A stretch of DNA of 18,790 nucleotides, taken from positions 1 to 18,790 of the forward strand of contig CAKZVT010000056.1 in assembly GCA_937922435.1 (NCBI GenBank), read 5' to 3'. Source of the DNA: an uncultured Prevotella sp. GTDB taxonomy: Bacteria > Bacteroidota > Bacteroidia > Bacteroidales > Bacteroidaceae. Within the stretch, counting starts at the first letter, position 1; each line of letters opens with the position of its first letter. Below are positions 1 through 6,305 of the stretch, piece after piece. A program made the position numbers and the translations under genes. The notes beneath the pieces are model-generated. The model was not told the DNA's origin, searched no databases, and worked only from the letters and a program-made list of their open reading frames with translations.

Positions 1-16
1 CCTTATAGTACTTTTC

Positions 17-35
17 GGCGGATTGCAAATCCGCC
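17..35. repeat. Short inverted repeat (8-bp arms)
   Basis: GGCGGATT (17-24) pairs with AATCCGCC (28-35) around a 3-nt loop, flanked by T and A runs. There is no clean T-tract immediately after the stem in either direction, so it is not a convincing terminator. It looks like a dispersed intergenic palindrome; its family is unknown to me. Confidence 0.4.
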
Positions 36-344
36 AAAACACATTACCGACAGCAGGACTTGCAGCATGACATAAGCGGAATGACCTTCAACAACCATCC
101 AACAGATTTGCGGATGAACCCCAAGAGAATAAAGTTTGTAATTGCAAGAAATATTAGCTAAAATAGTTGTTTGTAATTATTGCTATTGTGACTATAATGC
201 CAAAATAAGCATATTTATATCAGCTTATTCTTACAAAAATGTAAAAATAATGCTGATAGGTTTATAATTCGAGACTTATTTTTACACGGATAATGCCATA
301 AGATGCGCCATTCTTGTGATGGCTTGGCAATCGGTATTGTTTTA

Positions 345-424
345 AGAGGCCACCTTTTGCGTTCCAAAAGGTGGCCTTTTGCGTTGTAAAAAGCCGTCTT
401 TTGCAGGACAAAAGACGGCATATT
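345..424 (+). repeat. 22-bp-period hairpin array, copy 1 (4 units)
   Basis: Four units start at about 345, 367, 390 and 411 (steps 22, 23, 21). Each follows the pattern AAAG-RYSRYC-TTTT, with the GC-rich core alternating orientation. The first two units form a 12-bp perfect hairpin (348-359 with 365-376, 5-nt loop CGTTC). The last two form an 11-bp perfect hairpin (393-403 with 409-419, 5-nt loop CAGGA). The same unit type recurs at 6083 and 14153. The array lies just beyond the 3' end of recO, which is read leftward into it. Confidence 0.85.
388..419 (-). terminator. Rho-independent terminator for recO
   Basis: Read on the minus strand, the way recO is transcribed, this is an 11-bp perfect GC-containing stem (GCCGTCTTTTG with CAAAAGACGGC) with a 5-nt loop, followed directly by TTTTT (complement of 388-392). 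It lies 54 nt past the recO stop codon. The hairpin is also two units of the 22-bp repeat array, so the repeat appears to serve as the terminator. The second hairpin at 348-376 could act as a backup, but its T-tract is broken. Confidence 0.65.
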
Positions 425-472
425 GGAAAGTGGCTGATAATCAGATGGTTGCAAAGCGGTGGAAAAGGAGCT

Positions 473-1198
473 TCAGTCGAACAGCTCTTTGAGCACCGGG
501 AGCGACTTCAACTCGGGAAAGTCGGGCACGTGCAGCTGGTAATACCTTAATATAATGTCGGCCATGCGGCCGCGCTCCGTGCGCGACATGCGGTACAGGT
601 GCATCGTGGCGTAGTTCATTCGGAGCAGCAGCTTCATCTTCTCCGCCTCTTCGGGAGGCAGGCAGTCGGCGTGCGCCGGGGCGTCCGTGCGGAAGCAGCT
701 GGCGCGCAGGTCGAAGCGGCTTCCCGGCGTATAGCCGTCAAGGTTGGGGTAGAAGCCGAGGAACTTGGCCAGGCGCATCATGAACACAAGGTGGAAGTTG
801 GCAAAGCTCCGCTCGCAGCCGTCGAGCCAGCGCACGCTGTTCTCCACGTAGGCGAACAGCGTGTCGTCGGCCGTTTCGCCGCGCGTGGCGCCGCGCAGGA
901 ACTCCGCCGTGAACATGGCTATTGCCAGTTTGGCCGGGCTGAAGGGTATTGACGTGAAGGGAACGGCCACGCGCGCCTCCTTGAGCGGTTGCAGGCGTGC
1001 GCGCTGGCGCAGGTCGATGACGGCCTCAATAATGAAAAGAGGTTGGAAATATTGCTTCTTCAGCTTCGCTTTCGGCGACTTCGACAGCGTGGCGATGCAC
1101 GCAATGCGGCCGTGCGTTGCGGTGAGCAGGTCGACGATAGCTTTCGTTTCGCCGTACCTGAAAGAGTGTAGCACGATGGCTTTGGTTTTTACCAGCAT
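473..1198 (-). CDS. recO: DNA repair protein RecO
   Basis: RecO is a recombination mediator. With RecR it helps load RecA onto SSB-coated single-stranded DNA in the RecF gap-repair pathway, and it acts in the cytoplasm. The protein has 241 residues, normal for the family. It opens with the typical N-terminal OB-fold strand (MLVKTKAIVLHSFRYGE), followed by an all-helical C-terminal half. The few cysteines are scattered and do not form the CxxC zinc site known from some RecO proteins. The start is set at 1198. The open frame extends 32 codons further upstream, but that part is AT-rich, does not look like RecO, and crosses a candidate promoter at 1224-1231. The gene is divergent from the tRNA-Glu-rpsT unit and ends in front of a repeat-derived terminator. 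Confidence 0.92.
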   Translation of the reverse strand: MLVKTKAIVLHSFRYGETKAIVDLLTATHGRIACIATLSKSPKAKLKKQYFQPLFIIEAVIDLRQRARLQPLKEARVAVPFTSIPFSPAKLAIAMFTAEFLRGATRGETADDTLFAYVENSVRWLDGCERSFANFHLVFMMRLAKFLGFYPNLDGYTPGSRFDLRASCFRTDAPAHADCLPPEEAEKMKLLLRMNYATMHLYRMSRTERGRMADIILRYYQLHVPDFPELKSLPVLKELFD

Positions 1199-1223
1199 TA
1201 TAATAATAAAGGTATGCGGATGG

Positions 1224-1231
1224 CAAAAATA
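1224..1231 (-). promoter_or_regulatory. Candidate recO promoter (-7 element)
   Basis: On the minus strand this reads TATTTTTG, matching the Bacteroidetes -7 consensus TAnnTTTG, about 25 nt before the recO ATG. I see no clear TTTG at the expected -33 position, so the call is weaker than for the other promoters in this window. It supports placing the recO start at 1198. Confidence 0.4.
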
Positions 1232-1271
1232 CTCATTTTTCATGTATAAAATGGAAAATTCTTGAAAAAAG

Positions 1272-1303
1272 TTTGGCTGTTTGAAATAAAACATCTACCT
1301 TTG
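1272..1303 (+). promoter_or_regulatory. Promoter of tRNA-Glu-rpsT
   Basis: TTTG at 1272-1275 and TACCTTTG at 1296-1303 match both halves of the Bacteroidetes primary sigma factor promoter (-33 TTTG, -7 TAnnTTTG), separated by exactly 20 nt. Transcription should start around 1310, about 15 nt before the mature tRNA 5' end. No second promoter is visible between the tRNA and rpsT. Confidence 0.78.
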
Positions 1304-1324
1304 CACCGCAAAAATAGCGACGAC

Positions 1325-1396
1325 GGTCCCTTCGTCTATCGGTTAGGACGAGAGATTTTCATTCTCTAAAGAGGAGTTCGACTCTCCTAGGGACTA
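1325..1396 (+). tRNA. tRNA-Glu (anticodon UUC)
   Basis: A complete cloverleaf can be folded. The acceptor stem is GGTCCCT (1325-1331) with AGGGACT (1389-1395), closed by a G1-U72 wobble. The D arm contains GGTTAGGAC. The anticodon stem is AGAGA/TCTCT (1351-1355, 1363-1367) with loop TTTTCAT and anticodon TTC at 1358-1360. The T arm is AGGAG-TTCGACT-CTCCT, and the discriminator base is A1396. The 3' CCA is not encoded (the next bases are CAT), so it must be added enzymatically. The gene lies 35 nt upstream of rpsT and shares its promoter. Confidence 0.93.
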
Positions 1397-1431
1397 CATA
1401 AAAACAACAAGGAATAAGGAAGAAAGCAAAG

Positions 1432-1683
1432 ATGGCAAACCACAAATCATCAGTTAAGAGAATCCGTCAGGACAAGAAACGCACATTGCACAATAAATAT
1501 TATGCGAAGACAATGCGTAACGCCGTGCGCAAGTTGCGTGCCATAACGGACAAGGAAGAGGCTCTGAAGCTCTATCCTAGCGTGCAGAAGATGCTTGACA
1601 AGCTGGCAAAGACCAACATCATCCACAAGAACAAGGCTGCCAACCTGAAGTCAAGCCTGAGTTGCTACATCAACAAGCTTTGA
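1432..1683 (+). CDS. rpsT: 30S ribosomal protein S20
   Basis: S20 binds 16S rRNA early in assembly of the small ribosomal subunit. The product has 83 residues, is rich in Lys and Arg, and begins MANHKSSVKRIRQ, the typical S20 N-terminus. It contains the family's helical pattern (NKYYAKTMRNAVRKLRA, then KMLDKLAKTNIIHKNKAAN). The leader includes a purine-rich run (GGAATAAGGAAG) close to the ATG. rpsT sits directly behind tRNA-Glu without a promoter of its own, so the two are very likely cotranscribed, and a hairpin terminator follows the gene. Confidence 0.96.
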   Translation: MANHKSSVKRIRQDKKRTLHNKYYAKTMRNAVRKLRAITDKEEALKLYPSVQKMLDKLAKTNIIHKNKAANLKSSLSCYINKL

Positions 1684-1713
1684 GAAAGTAAATTATAAAT
1701 AAGAGACAACCTT

Positions 1714-1755
1714 AAGCAGGCTGCGACACCCGTTGTGGGTAGTTGCAGCCTGTTT
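1714..1755 (+). terminator. Terminator after rpsT
   Basis: AAGCAGGCTGC (1714-1724) pairs with GCAGCCTGTTT (1745-1755), 11 bp including one G-U pair. An inner ACCC/GGGT pairing lies within the loop. The 3' arm ends in TTT. Position and shape fit an intrinsic terminator about 30 nt past the rpsT stop. Confidence 0.65.
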
Positions 1756-1810
1756 CCGTATGCACCGGGGTGTCGGCATTGATTTTTTTGTGCTGAATAT
1801 GGGTGAAAAG

Positions 1811-1842
1811 TTTGTCTGTAAGAAAGAAAATCATTACCTTTG
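1811..1842 (+). promoter_or_regulatory. Promoter of the SusR-like regulator
   Basis: TTTG at 1811-1814 and TACCTTTG at 1835-1842, with a 20-nt spacer, match the full Bacteroidetes promoter consensus. The start site should fall near 1848-1850. The TTG at 1840, which would give a longer reading frame, therefore lies inside the -7 element and cannot be the translation start. Confidence 0.75.
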
Positions 1843-1869
1843 CTTTGTATGGTGTTTTTCCAAAAGTCC

Positions 1870-3510
1870 ATGAAATACATAACCGGTCTGGCCCGTGCAT
1901 TGCGTCCGAGGCTGTCAGTGCTGTTGCTGCTGGCCGCCGTGGCTGCGCCGTCGCTGGCTGATGGCACCGACGCCTTGCTTGACACGCTCGACAACGTGCT
2001 GCGCGACAGCAGGCGGTATGTAGACGTGCGCCGCGCCGTAATCTCCGGCTTGAAGGCCGAGCTGGCTTCCGCCTCCGCCGACGAGGACAGGTACAGGCTG
2101 ACAGGCCGCCTGCGCGAGGAGTACAAGTCGTTCGACATCGACTCCGCGCTTTACTACGCCAACGAGAAGATGGCGGTGGCCAGGCGCATAGGCAACAGTT
2201 CGTACACCAACGACGCACGCATGAACATCGCCGAGATGAACGGCGTCTACGGCATGTACAAGGAGGCTCTTGACTACATGGACGATGTAGACAAGAGCGT
2301 GCTCGACATCTACCAGATGGAGTATTATTACCATGTCTACCGCAACATATACGGACTCATGGCCGACAACTGCAGCAACGCCGGCCTGAAGAAGCGCTAT
2401 CTGGAGCTGACTGACAAGTACCGCGACTCCATTTTGCTTGTAAACACGCCCGGGTCGTTCAACTATGTCATAGTGAAAGCCGACAAGGACAACGTCCACG
2501 GGCGGTTTGACGATGCCATAAAGCTGCTCAAGGACGCTTATCCGAAGTATGACAACGCGCACGGCAGGGCGCTGCTCGACTATTCGCTCGCCATGTCGTA
2601 CTCGGGAAAACGTGACATGGAGAACCTGAAGCGGCACCTTATCCTCTCGGCAATCAACGACATCAAGTCGGGCATACGCGAGTACACATCGCTCCGAATG
2701 CTTGCCACCGTGCTCTATAATGACGGCGACGTAGACCGCGCCTACGCCTACATGACGCGCTGCATGGACGATGCCGCGGCCTGCAACTCGCTCTGGCGCA
2801 TCTACGAAGTGCAGAAGGCGTTTCCCATAATCAACAAGGCGTACCACCAGAAGCTCGACCTCCAGCGCACGGTCATTTACTGTTCGCTCGTGTTCATCAT
2901 ACTGCTCACGCTGTTCCTGGCCGTCGCCGTGGTGATGATAAAGAAGCAGATGCGCAAGGTTTCGGCGGCGCGCCGCCAGGCGCAGGACGCCAACGTCAGG
3001 CTGAAAGAGCTGAACAGGGAACTTAGTGAAAGCTCGCACATCAAGGAGGAGTACATCGCCCACTACATAGACCAGTGTTCGCTGTACATCGACAAGATGG
3101 ACAAGTACCGCAAACACTTGCAGAAGGTGGCGCAGAAAGGCGGCGCAAAGGAACTTTTTGACGAAATTCGTTCAAAGTCGTTCATCGACAGCGAGCTGAA
3201 AGACTTTTACGCCCACTTCGACGATTCGTTCCTAAAGCTGTTCCCGAACTTCGTCGACGATTTCAACAGCCTGCTCGTTCCGGAGCAGCGCATACGCCTG
3301 AAGCCAGGCGAGAAACTCAACACCGAGCTGCGCATCTTCGCCCTTATACGCCTCGGTATAAGCAGCAGTACGAAGATAGCGGGCTTCCTCCGCTATTCGG
3401 TAACTACCATTTACAACTACCGTGTAAGGCTGCGCAACGCCGCGGCGGGCGACCGCGAGAAGTTTGACGATGCCGTAATGATGATTGGCCGGTGCGACGA
3501 CGGCGACTGA
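1870..3510 (+). CDS. SusR-like membrane-spanning transcriptional regulator
   Basis: This is the likely PUL activator, sensing oligosaccharide in the periplasm and regulating transcription through a cytoplasmic DNA-binding end. It has 546 residues. The N-terminus is a signal sequence or first membrane segment (Arg-containing start, then LSVLLLLAAVAAPSLA). A helical, TPR-like periplasmic domain covers about 35-330. A transmembrane helix spans about 334-357, followed by KKQMRK, then a coiled-coil stretch (about 365-400). The C-terminal domain ends in a helix-turn-helix-like segment (about 488-523: RIFALIRLGISSSTKIAGF, then TTIYNYRVRLRN). This layout matches SusR of Bacteroides thetaiotaomicron and differs from hybrid two-component regulators, since no kinase or receiver domain is present. 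The start at 1870 gives a proper signal sequence about 20 nt after the predicted transcription start. A GTG/TTG/ATG start further upstream would leave no leader. It is separated from the GH97 gene by a strong terminator. Confidence 0.82.
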   Translation: MKYITGLARALRPRLSVLLLLAAVAAPSLADGTDALLDTLDNVLRDSRRYVDVRRAVISGLKAELASASADEDRYRLTGRLREEYKSFDIDSALYYANEKMAVARRIGNSSYTNDARMNIAEMNGVYGMYKEALDYMDDVDKSVLDIYQMEYYYHVYRNIYGLMADNCSNAGLKKRYLELTDKYRDSILLVNTPGSFNYVIVKADKDNVHGRFDDAIKLLKDAYPKYDNAHGRALLDYSLAMSYSGKRDMENLKRHLILSAINDIKSGIREYTSLRMLATVLYNDGDVDRAYAYMTRCMDDAAACNSLWRIYEVQKAFPIINKAYHQKLDLQRTVIYCSLVFIILLTLFLAVAVVMIKKQMRKVSAARRQAQDANVRLKELNRELSESSHIKEEYIAHYIDQCSLYIDKMDKYRKHLQKVAQKGGAKELFDEIRSKSFIDSELKDFYAHFDDSFLKLFPNFVDDFNSLLVPEQRIRLKPGEKLNTELRIFALIRLGISSSTKIAGFLRYSVTTIYNYRVRLRNAAAGDREKFDDAVMMIGRCDDGD

Positions 3511-3573
3511 CAGCGTGCCGGGAACGGTGCCGTCAGTCGCATGTTGATGGGAATTATGTATTATAAAATAGGT

Positions 3574-3605
3574 AAAGTAGGGTGTTCATGCACCCTACTT
3601 TTTTG
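3574..3605 (+). terminator. Terminator after the regulator gene
   Basis: AAAGTAGGGTG (3574-3584) pairs perfectly with CACCCTACTTT (3591-3601) around the loop TTCATG, and the T-run continues to 3604. This is a textbook intrinsic terminator about 65 nt after the regulator stop codon. It isolates the regulator transcript from the PUL operon. Confidence 0.85.
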
Positions 3606-3668
3606 TTTTTAAGTGTCTGCTTCAAGTCGTTGATAATCATTGTCTTACGTTTGTAAGGGCTTGTTTTG

Positions 3669-3723
3669 TGGCTACTTTTTGGCTGAAATCAAGGTAACAC
3701 GCTTGCTATATTCGTTAATTTTG
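3669..3723 (+). promoter_or_regulatory. Candidate PUL promoter with possible activator sites
   Basis: TAATTTTG at 3716-3723 matches the -7 consensus. The -33 region (around 3692-3695, GGTA area) has no TTTG, which is typical of activator-dependent promoters. Upstream, TGGCT occurs twice, at 3669-3673 and 3680-3684, 11 bp (one helical turn) apart. A CTTAC-GTTT-GTAAG inverted repeat lies at 3644-3657. Either could bind the SusR-like regulator, but these are short motifs and the operator assignment is a guess. The predicted start near 3730 gives an 85-nt leader before GH97. Confidence 0.42.
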
Positions 3724-3814
3724 CAACGTGGCTTTCGTCCACATGAAAACATTACCTTGCATTGCGCATGCGGCGCAGACAGAGACTATAACCATAAACA
3801 ATAAAAACAACAAA

Positions 3815-5977
3815 ATGAGAACAGAATGCCTTAAACGAGTGAAGACGCTGATAGCTTGCCTTGTGCTGGTTTCAGCGGCGGCCAATGCCGACACGGTGAA
3901 GTCGCCCGACGGCAATATCGGCGTGGAATTCAAGTTGGACAACGGTGTCCCGGTTTACAATGTTACTTATAAAGGACGGCTTGCGGTGAAAGACAGCAGG
4001 ATGGGTCTGGAGCTGAAAGACGGCAAGCACCTTACCGAGGGGTTTGTGCTTGAGGGCGCGGACACGTCCACGTTCGACGAGACCTGGCGCCCGGTGTGGG
4101 GCGAGGTAAGCCAAATCCGCAACCATTATAATGAATATGTGGCGCGGCTCCGCCAGCCGTCGACCGACAGGAAGATGAACATACGCTTCCGCGTGTACGA
4201 CGACGGCGTGGGCTTCCGTTACGAGTTTCCGCAGCAGAAGAACCTTGTGTACTTCACAATCAAGGAAGAACGCACCGAGTTTGCCATGACCGGCGACCAC
4301 ACGGCGTGGTGGATTCCAGGCGACTACGACACCCAGGAGTACGACTACACCGAGTCCAAGCTGTCTGAAATACCGTCACTCTTCGACGCGGCGGTGAGCT
4401 ACAACGCCTCGCAGACAACCTTCTCGAAGACCGGCGTGCAGACTTCGTTGCAGATGAAGACCGCCGACGGCCTGTACATCAACATCCACGAGGCCGCCCT
4501 CATCGACTATTCGTGCATGCACCTCGACCTCGACGTGCCTACGCTTACATTCCGTTCGTGGCTCACTCCCGACGCAGTCGGCGACAAGGGCAACATGCAG
4601 ACACCCTGCAACTCGCCCTGGCGAACCGTCGAAGTGTCTGACGACGCGCGCCGCATACTCGCCTCGAAGCTGACGCTCAACCTCAACGAGCCGTGCAAAC
4701 TGGAAGATACGTCGTGGATTCACCCCGTGAAGTACATGGGCGTATGGTGGGAGATGATTACAGGAAAAAGCTCCTGGTCGTACACCAACGAGCTGCCTTC
4801 GGTCAAGCTCGACAGCATTGACTACTCCAAGATGAAGCCCAACGGCACGCACGGGGCAAACAACGCCAACGTAAGACGCTACATAGACTTCGCCTCGAAG
4901 CACGGTTTCGACCAGCTGCTCATCGAGGGATGGAACATAGGATGGGAAGACTGGTTCGGCCACGAGAAAGATTATGTGTTCGACTTCGTGACGCCTTACC
5001 CCGACTTCGACATCAAGGCACTCAACGACTACGCCCACTCCAAGGGCATGAAGCTCATGATGCACCACGAGACTTCAAGCTCGACGCGCAACTACGAGCG
5101 CCACATGGAGGCGGCTTACCAGCTCATGAACAAGTACGGCTACAACTCGGTGAAGAGCGGATACGTGGGCAACATTCTGCCGAAGGGCGAGCACCACTAC
5201 GGTCAGTGGATGAACAACCACTACCTGTACGCGCTGAAGGAGGCCGCAAAGCATAAGATTATGGTGAACGCCCACGAGGCAGTGCGCCCCACTGGACTGT
5301 GCCGCACATACCCCAACCTCATCGGCAACGAGTCGGCACGCGGCACGGAGTACCAGGCTACGGGCGGAACGAAGACGCTGCACGTCACCGTGCTGCCGTT
5401 CACACGCCTGAAGGGAGGCCCGATGGACTATACTCCCGGAATCTTCGAGATGGACATGAAGAAGCTCAACCCCAACAACTCGTCGCACGTCAACGCCACA
5501 ATCGCCAACCAGCTGGCATTGTATTGCACCATGTACAGCCCGTTGCAGATGGCGGCCGACCTGCCCGAGAACTACGAGCGGCACATGGACGCCTTCCAGT
5601 TCATCAAGGACGTGGCCGTTGACTGGGACGACTCGCGCTACCTCGAGGCCGAGCCGGGCTACTATGTAACCGTGGCGCGCAAGGCCAAGGGCACCGGCAA
5701 CTGGTTCGTTGGCTGCGTGGCAGGGCAGAAGGAGCACACATCCAAGCTCTCGCTTGACTTCCTCGACAAGGGCAAGAAGTACATCGCCACAATATACGCC
5801 GACGCCAAGGACGCCAATTACAAGACCAACCCGGCGGCCTACACCATACGCAAGGGCATCGTAACGTCGAAGACCCGCCTGACGCTCCGCGCCGTTGAGG
5901 GCGGCGGATACGCCATAAGCCTGTTCGAGGTGAAGGACAAGTCGGAGACAAAGGGACTGAAAAACATTAAGAATTAA
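3815..5977 (+). CDS. GH97 alpha-glucosidase (SusB-like)
   Basis: Family GH97 enzymes of the SusB type are calcium-dependent inverting exo-alpha-glucosidases that release glucose from maltose- and isomaltose-type oligosaccharides in the periplasm. The product has 720 residues, close to SusB. A Sec signal peptide ends around ANA-DT (residues 25/26). The N-terminal beta-sandwich is followed by a catalytic barrel with WNIGWEDWFG, HHETS, NAHEAVRPTG and GNESARGTEY. The acidic residues E419, E488 and E512 have exactly the spacing of the catalytic glutamates E439, E508 and E532 that I recall for SusB (69 and 24). This points to the inverting alpha-glucosidase branch and away from the retaining alpha-galactosidase branch. 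The start at 3815 is chosen because it gives the signal peptide and follows an A-rich leader. The longer frame from 3728 begins at the transcription start and lacks a signal sequence. Confidence 0.9.
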   Translation: MRTECLKRVKTLIACLVLVSAAANADTVKSPDGNIGVEFKLDNGVPVYNVTYKGRLAVKDSRMGLELKDGKHLTEGFVLEGADTSTFDETWRPVWGEVSQIRNHYNEYVARLRQPSTDRKMNIRFRVYDDGVGFRYEFPQQKNLVYFTIKEERTEFAMTGDHTAWWIPGDYDTQEYDYTESKLSEIPSLFDAAVSYNASQTTFSKTGVQTSLQMKTADGLYINIHEAALIDYSCMHLDLDVPTLTFRSWLTPDAVGDKGNMQTPCNSPWRTVEVSDDARRILASKLTLNLNEPCKLEDTSWIHPVKYMGVWWEMITGKSSWSYTNELPSVKLDSIDYSKMKPNGTHGANNANVRRYIDFASKHGFDQLLIEGWNIGWEDWFGHEKDYVFDFVTPYPDFDIKALNDYAHSKGMKLMMHHETSSSTRNYERHMEAAYQLMNKYGYNSVKSGYVGNILPKGEHHYGQWMNNHYLYALKEAAKHKIMVNAHEAVRPTGLCRTYPNLIGNESARGTEYQATGGTKTLHVTVLPFTRLKGGPMDYTPGIFEMDMKKLNPNNSSHVNATIANQLALYCTMYSPLQMAADLPENYERHMDAFQFIKDVAVDWDDSRYLEAEPGYYVTVARKAKGTGNWFVGCVAGQKEHTSKLSLDFLDKGKKYIATIYADAKDANYKTNPAAYTIRKGIVTSKTRLTLRAVEGGGYAISLFEVKDKSETKGLKNIKN

Positions 5978-6079
5978 CAATTAAAAAGTAAACATCCCGG
6001 CTTTGTCGGGAAGCGGTTTGGCCGTCAACTGAAACAGGCTTGGCGGCAGGGCGTTTCCCGATACACGGCAAAACGCGCT

Positions 6080-6142
6080 GCAAAAGGCCGTCTTTCGCAC
6101 GCTAAAAGACGGTCTTTTGGAAGCCGAAAGACGGCCTTTTGC
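6080..6142 (+). repeat. 22-bp-period array, copy 2 (3 units, 16-bp terminal inverted repeats)
   Basis: Units start at 6083, 6105 and 6127, exactly 22 bp apart. The first and last units form a perfect 16-bp inverted repeat (GCAAAAGGCCGTCTTT at 6080-6095, its complement at 6127-6142) around a 31-nt centre. The 10-mer AAACGCGCTG occurs on both sides (6071-6080 and 6143-6152), like a target duplication. The array sits between GH97 and susC, so its RNA hairpin could attenuate readthrough or stabilise the upstream mRNA end. This role is inferred. Confidence 0.85.
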
Positions 6143-6175
6143 AAACGCGCTGACAGCCAGAGAGTTACAAGAGGG

Positions 6176-6203
6176 GTGAAAAGTGGAAGACGAAAAGTGA
6201 AAA
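6176..6203 (+). repeat. Heptamer array GTGAAAA-like (4 units)
   Basis: Four degenerate 7-mers in register: GTGAAAA (6176), GTGGAAG (6183), ACGAAAA (6190), GTGAAAA (6197). The array follows the 22-bp array after a flank resembling that of the other copies. No function is evident. Confidence 0.55.
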
Positions 6204-6218
6204 ATCCAATACCTTTTC

Positions 6219-6267
6219 CCCACTTCTCCCACATCTCCCAGCTCTCCCAGAACCCCCAGCCAACCCA
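6219..6267 (+). repeat. Nonamer array around CCCA (6 units)
   Basis: CCCA recurs at 6219, 6228, 6237, 6246, 6255 and 6264, exactly every 9 bp, mostly as CTCCCA. The last unit supplies the A of the ATG at 6267, so that in-frame upstream ATG of susC is part of the repeat and is unlikely to be the real start. A near-miss to the -7 element (TACCTTTT, 6210-6217) precedes it, but no clear susC promoter is visible. Confidence 0.7.
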
Positions 6268-6305
6268 TGAAAAAAGTAAAAATAATCACTAACCTTAAAA
6301 CAAAA

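Larger units (their letters stand above)
1..472. other. Non-coding region downstream of recO
   Basis: No credible coding region is visible. The left half is AT-rich with no recognisable promoter or gene. The only ORF of any length (minus strand, 215-454) is a translation through the hairpin repeats and resembles no protein I know. The recognisable content is a small inverted repeat near position 17-35 and a 22-bp-period hairpin array at 345-424, both described separately. Sequence left of position 1 is missing, so I cannot tell what lies upstream or whether another gene ends near here. Confidence 0.6.

Noticed and set aside
345..424. 22-bp arrays as a CRISPR array
   Set aside because: Units are degenerate and palindromic, with 8-nt linkers instead of 30-nt spacers, and no cas genes are nearby.
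215..454. 79-codon minus-strand open frame
   Set aside because: It is a translation through the 22-bp hairpin array and AT-rich spacer, has no recognisable domain or promoter, and overlaps the recO terminator.
1840..1869. Longer N-terminus for the SusR-like regulator from TTG 1840 or ATG 1849
   Set aside because: 1840 lies inside the -7 promoter element, and 1849 coincides with the predicted transcription start. The ATG at 1870 gives a proper signal sequence.
1915..3117. 400-codon minus-strand open frame opposite the regulator
   Set aside because: It is a GC-rich shadow of the real gene, with low-complexity Val/Leu/His composition and no domain. Similar antisense frames opposite GH97, susC, GH66 and gyrB were rejected for the same reason.
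3728..3814. Longer GH97 N-terminus starting at 3728
   Set aside because: The frame begins at the predicted transcription start, reads a hydrophilic Thr/Asn/Lys-rich stretch, and would bury the signal peptide that starts at 3815.
5995..6011. Terminator after GH97 (TCCCG/CGGGA stem)
   Set aside because: The stem is only 5 bp and has no T-tract, so it is too weak to call.
6210..6217. susC promoter at TACCTTTT
   Set aside because: It misses the final G of the -7 consensus, has no TTTG at -33, and lies at the start of the nonamer array.
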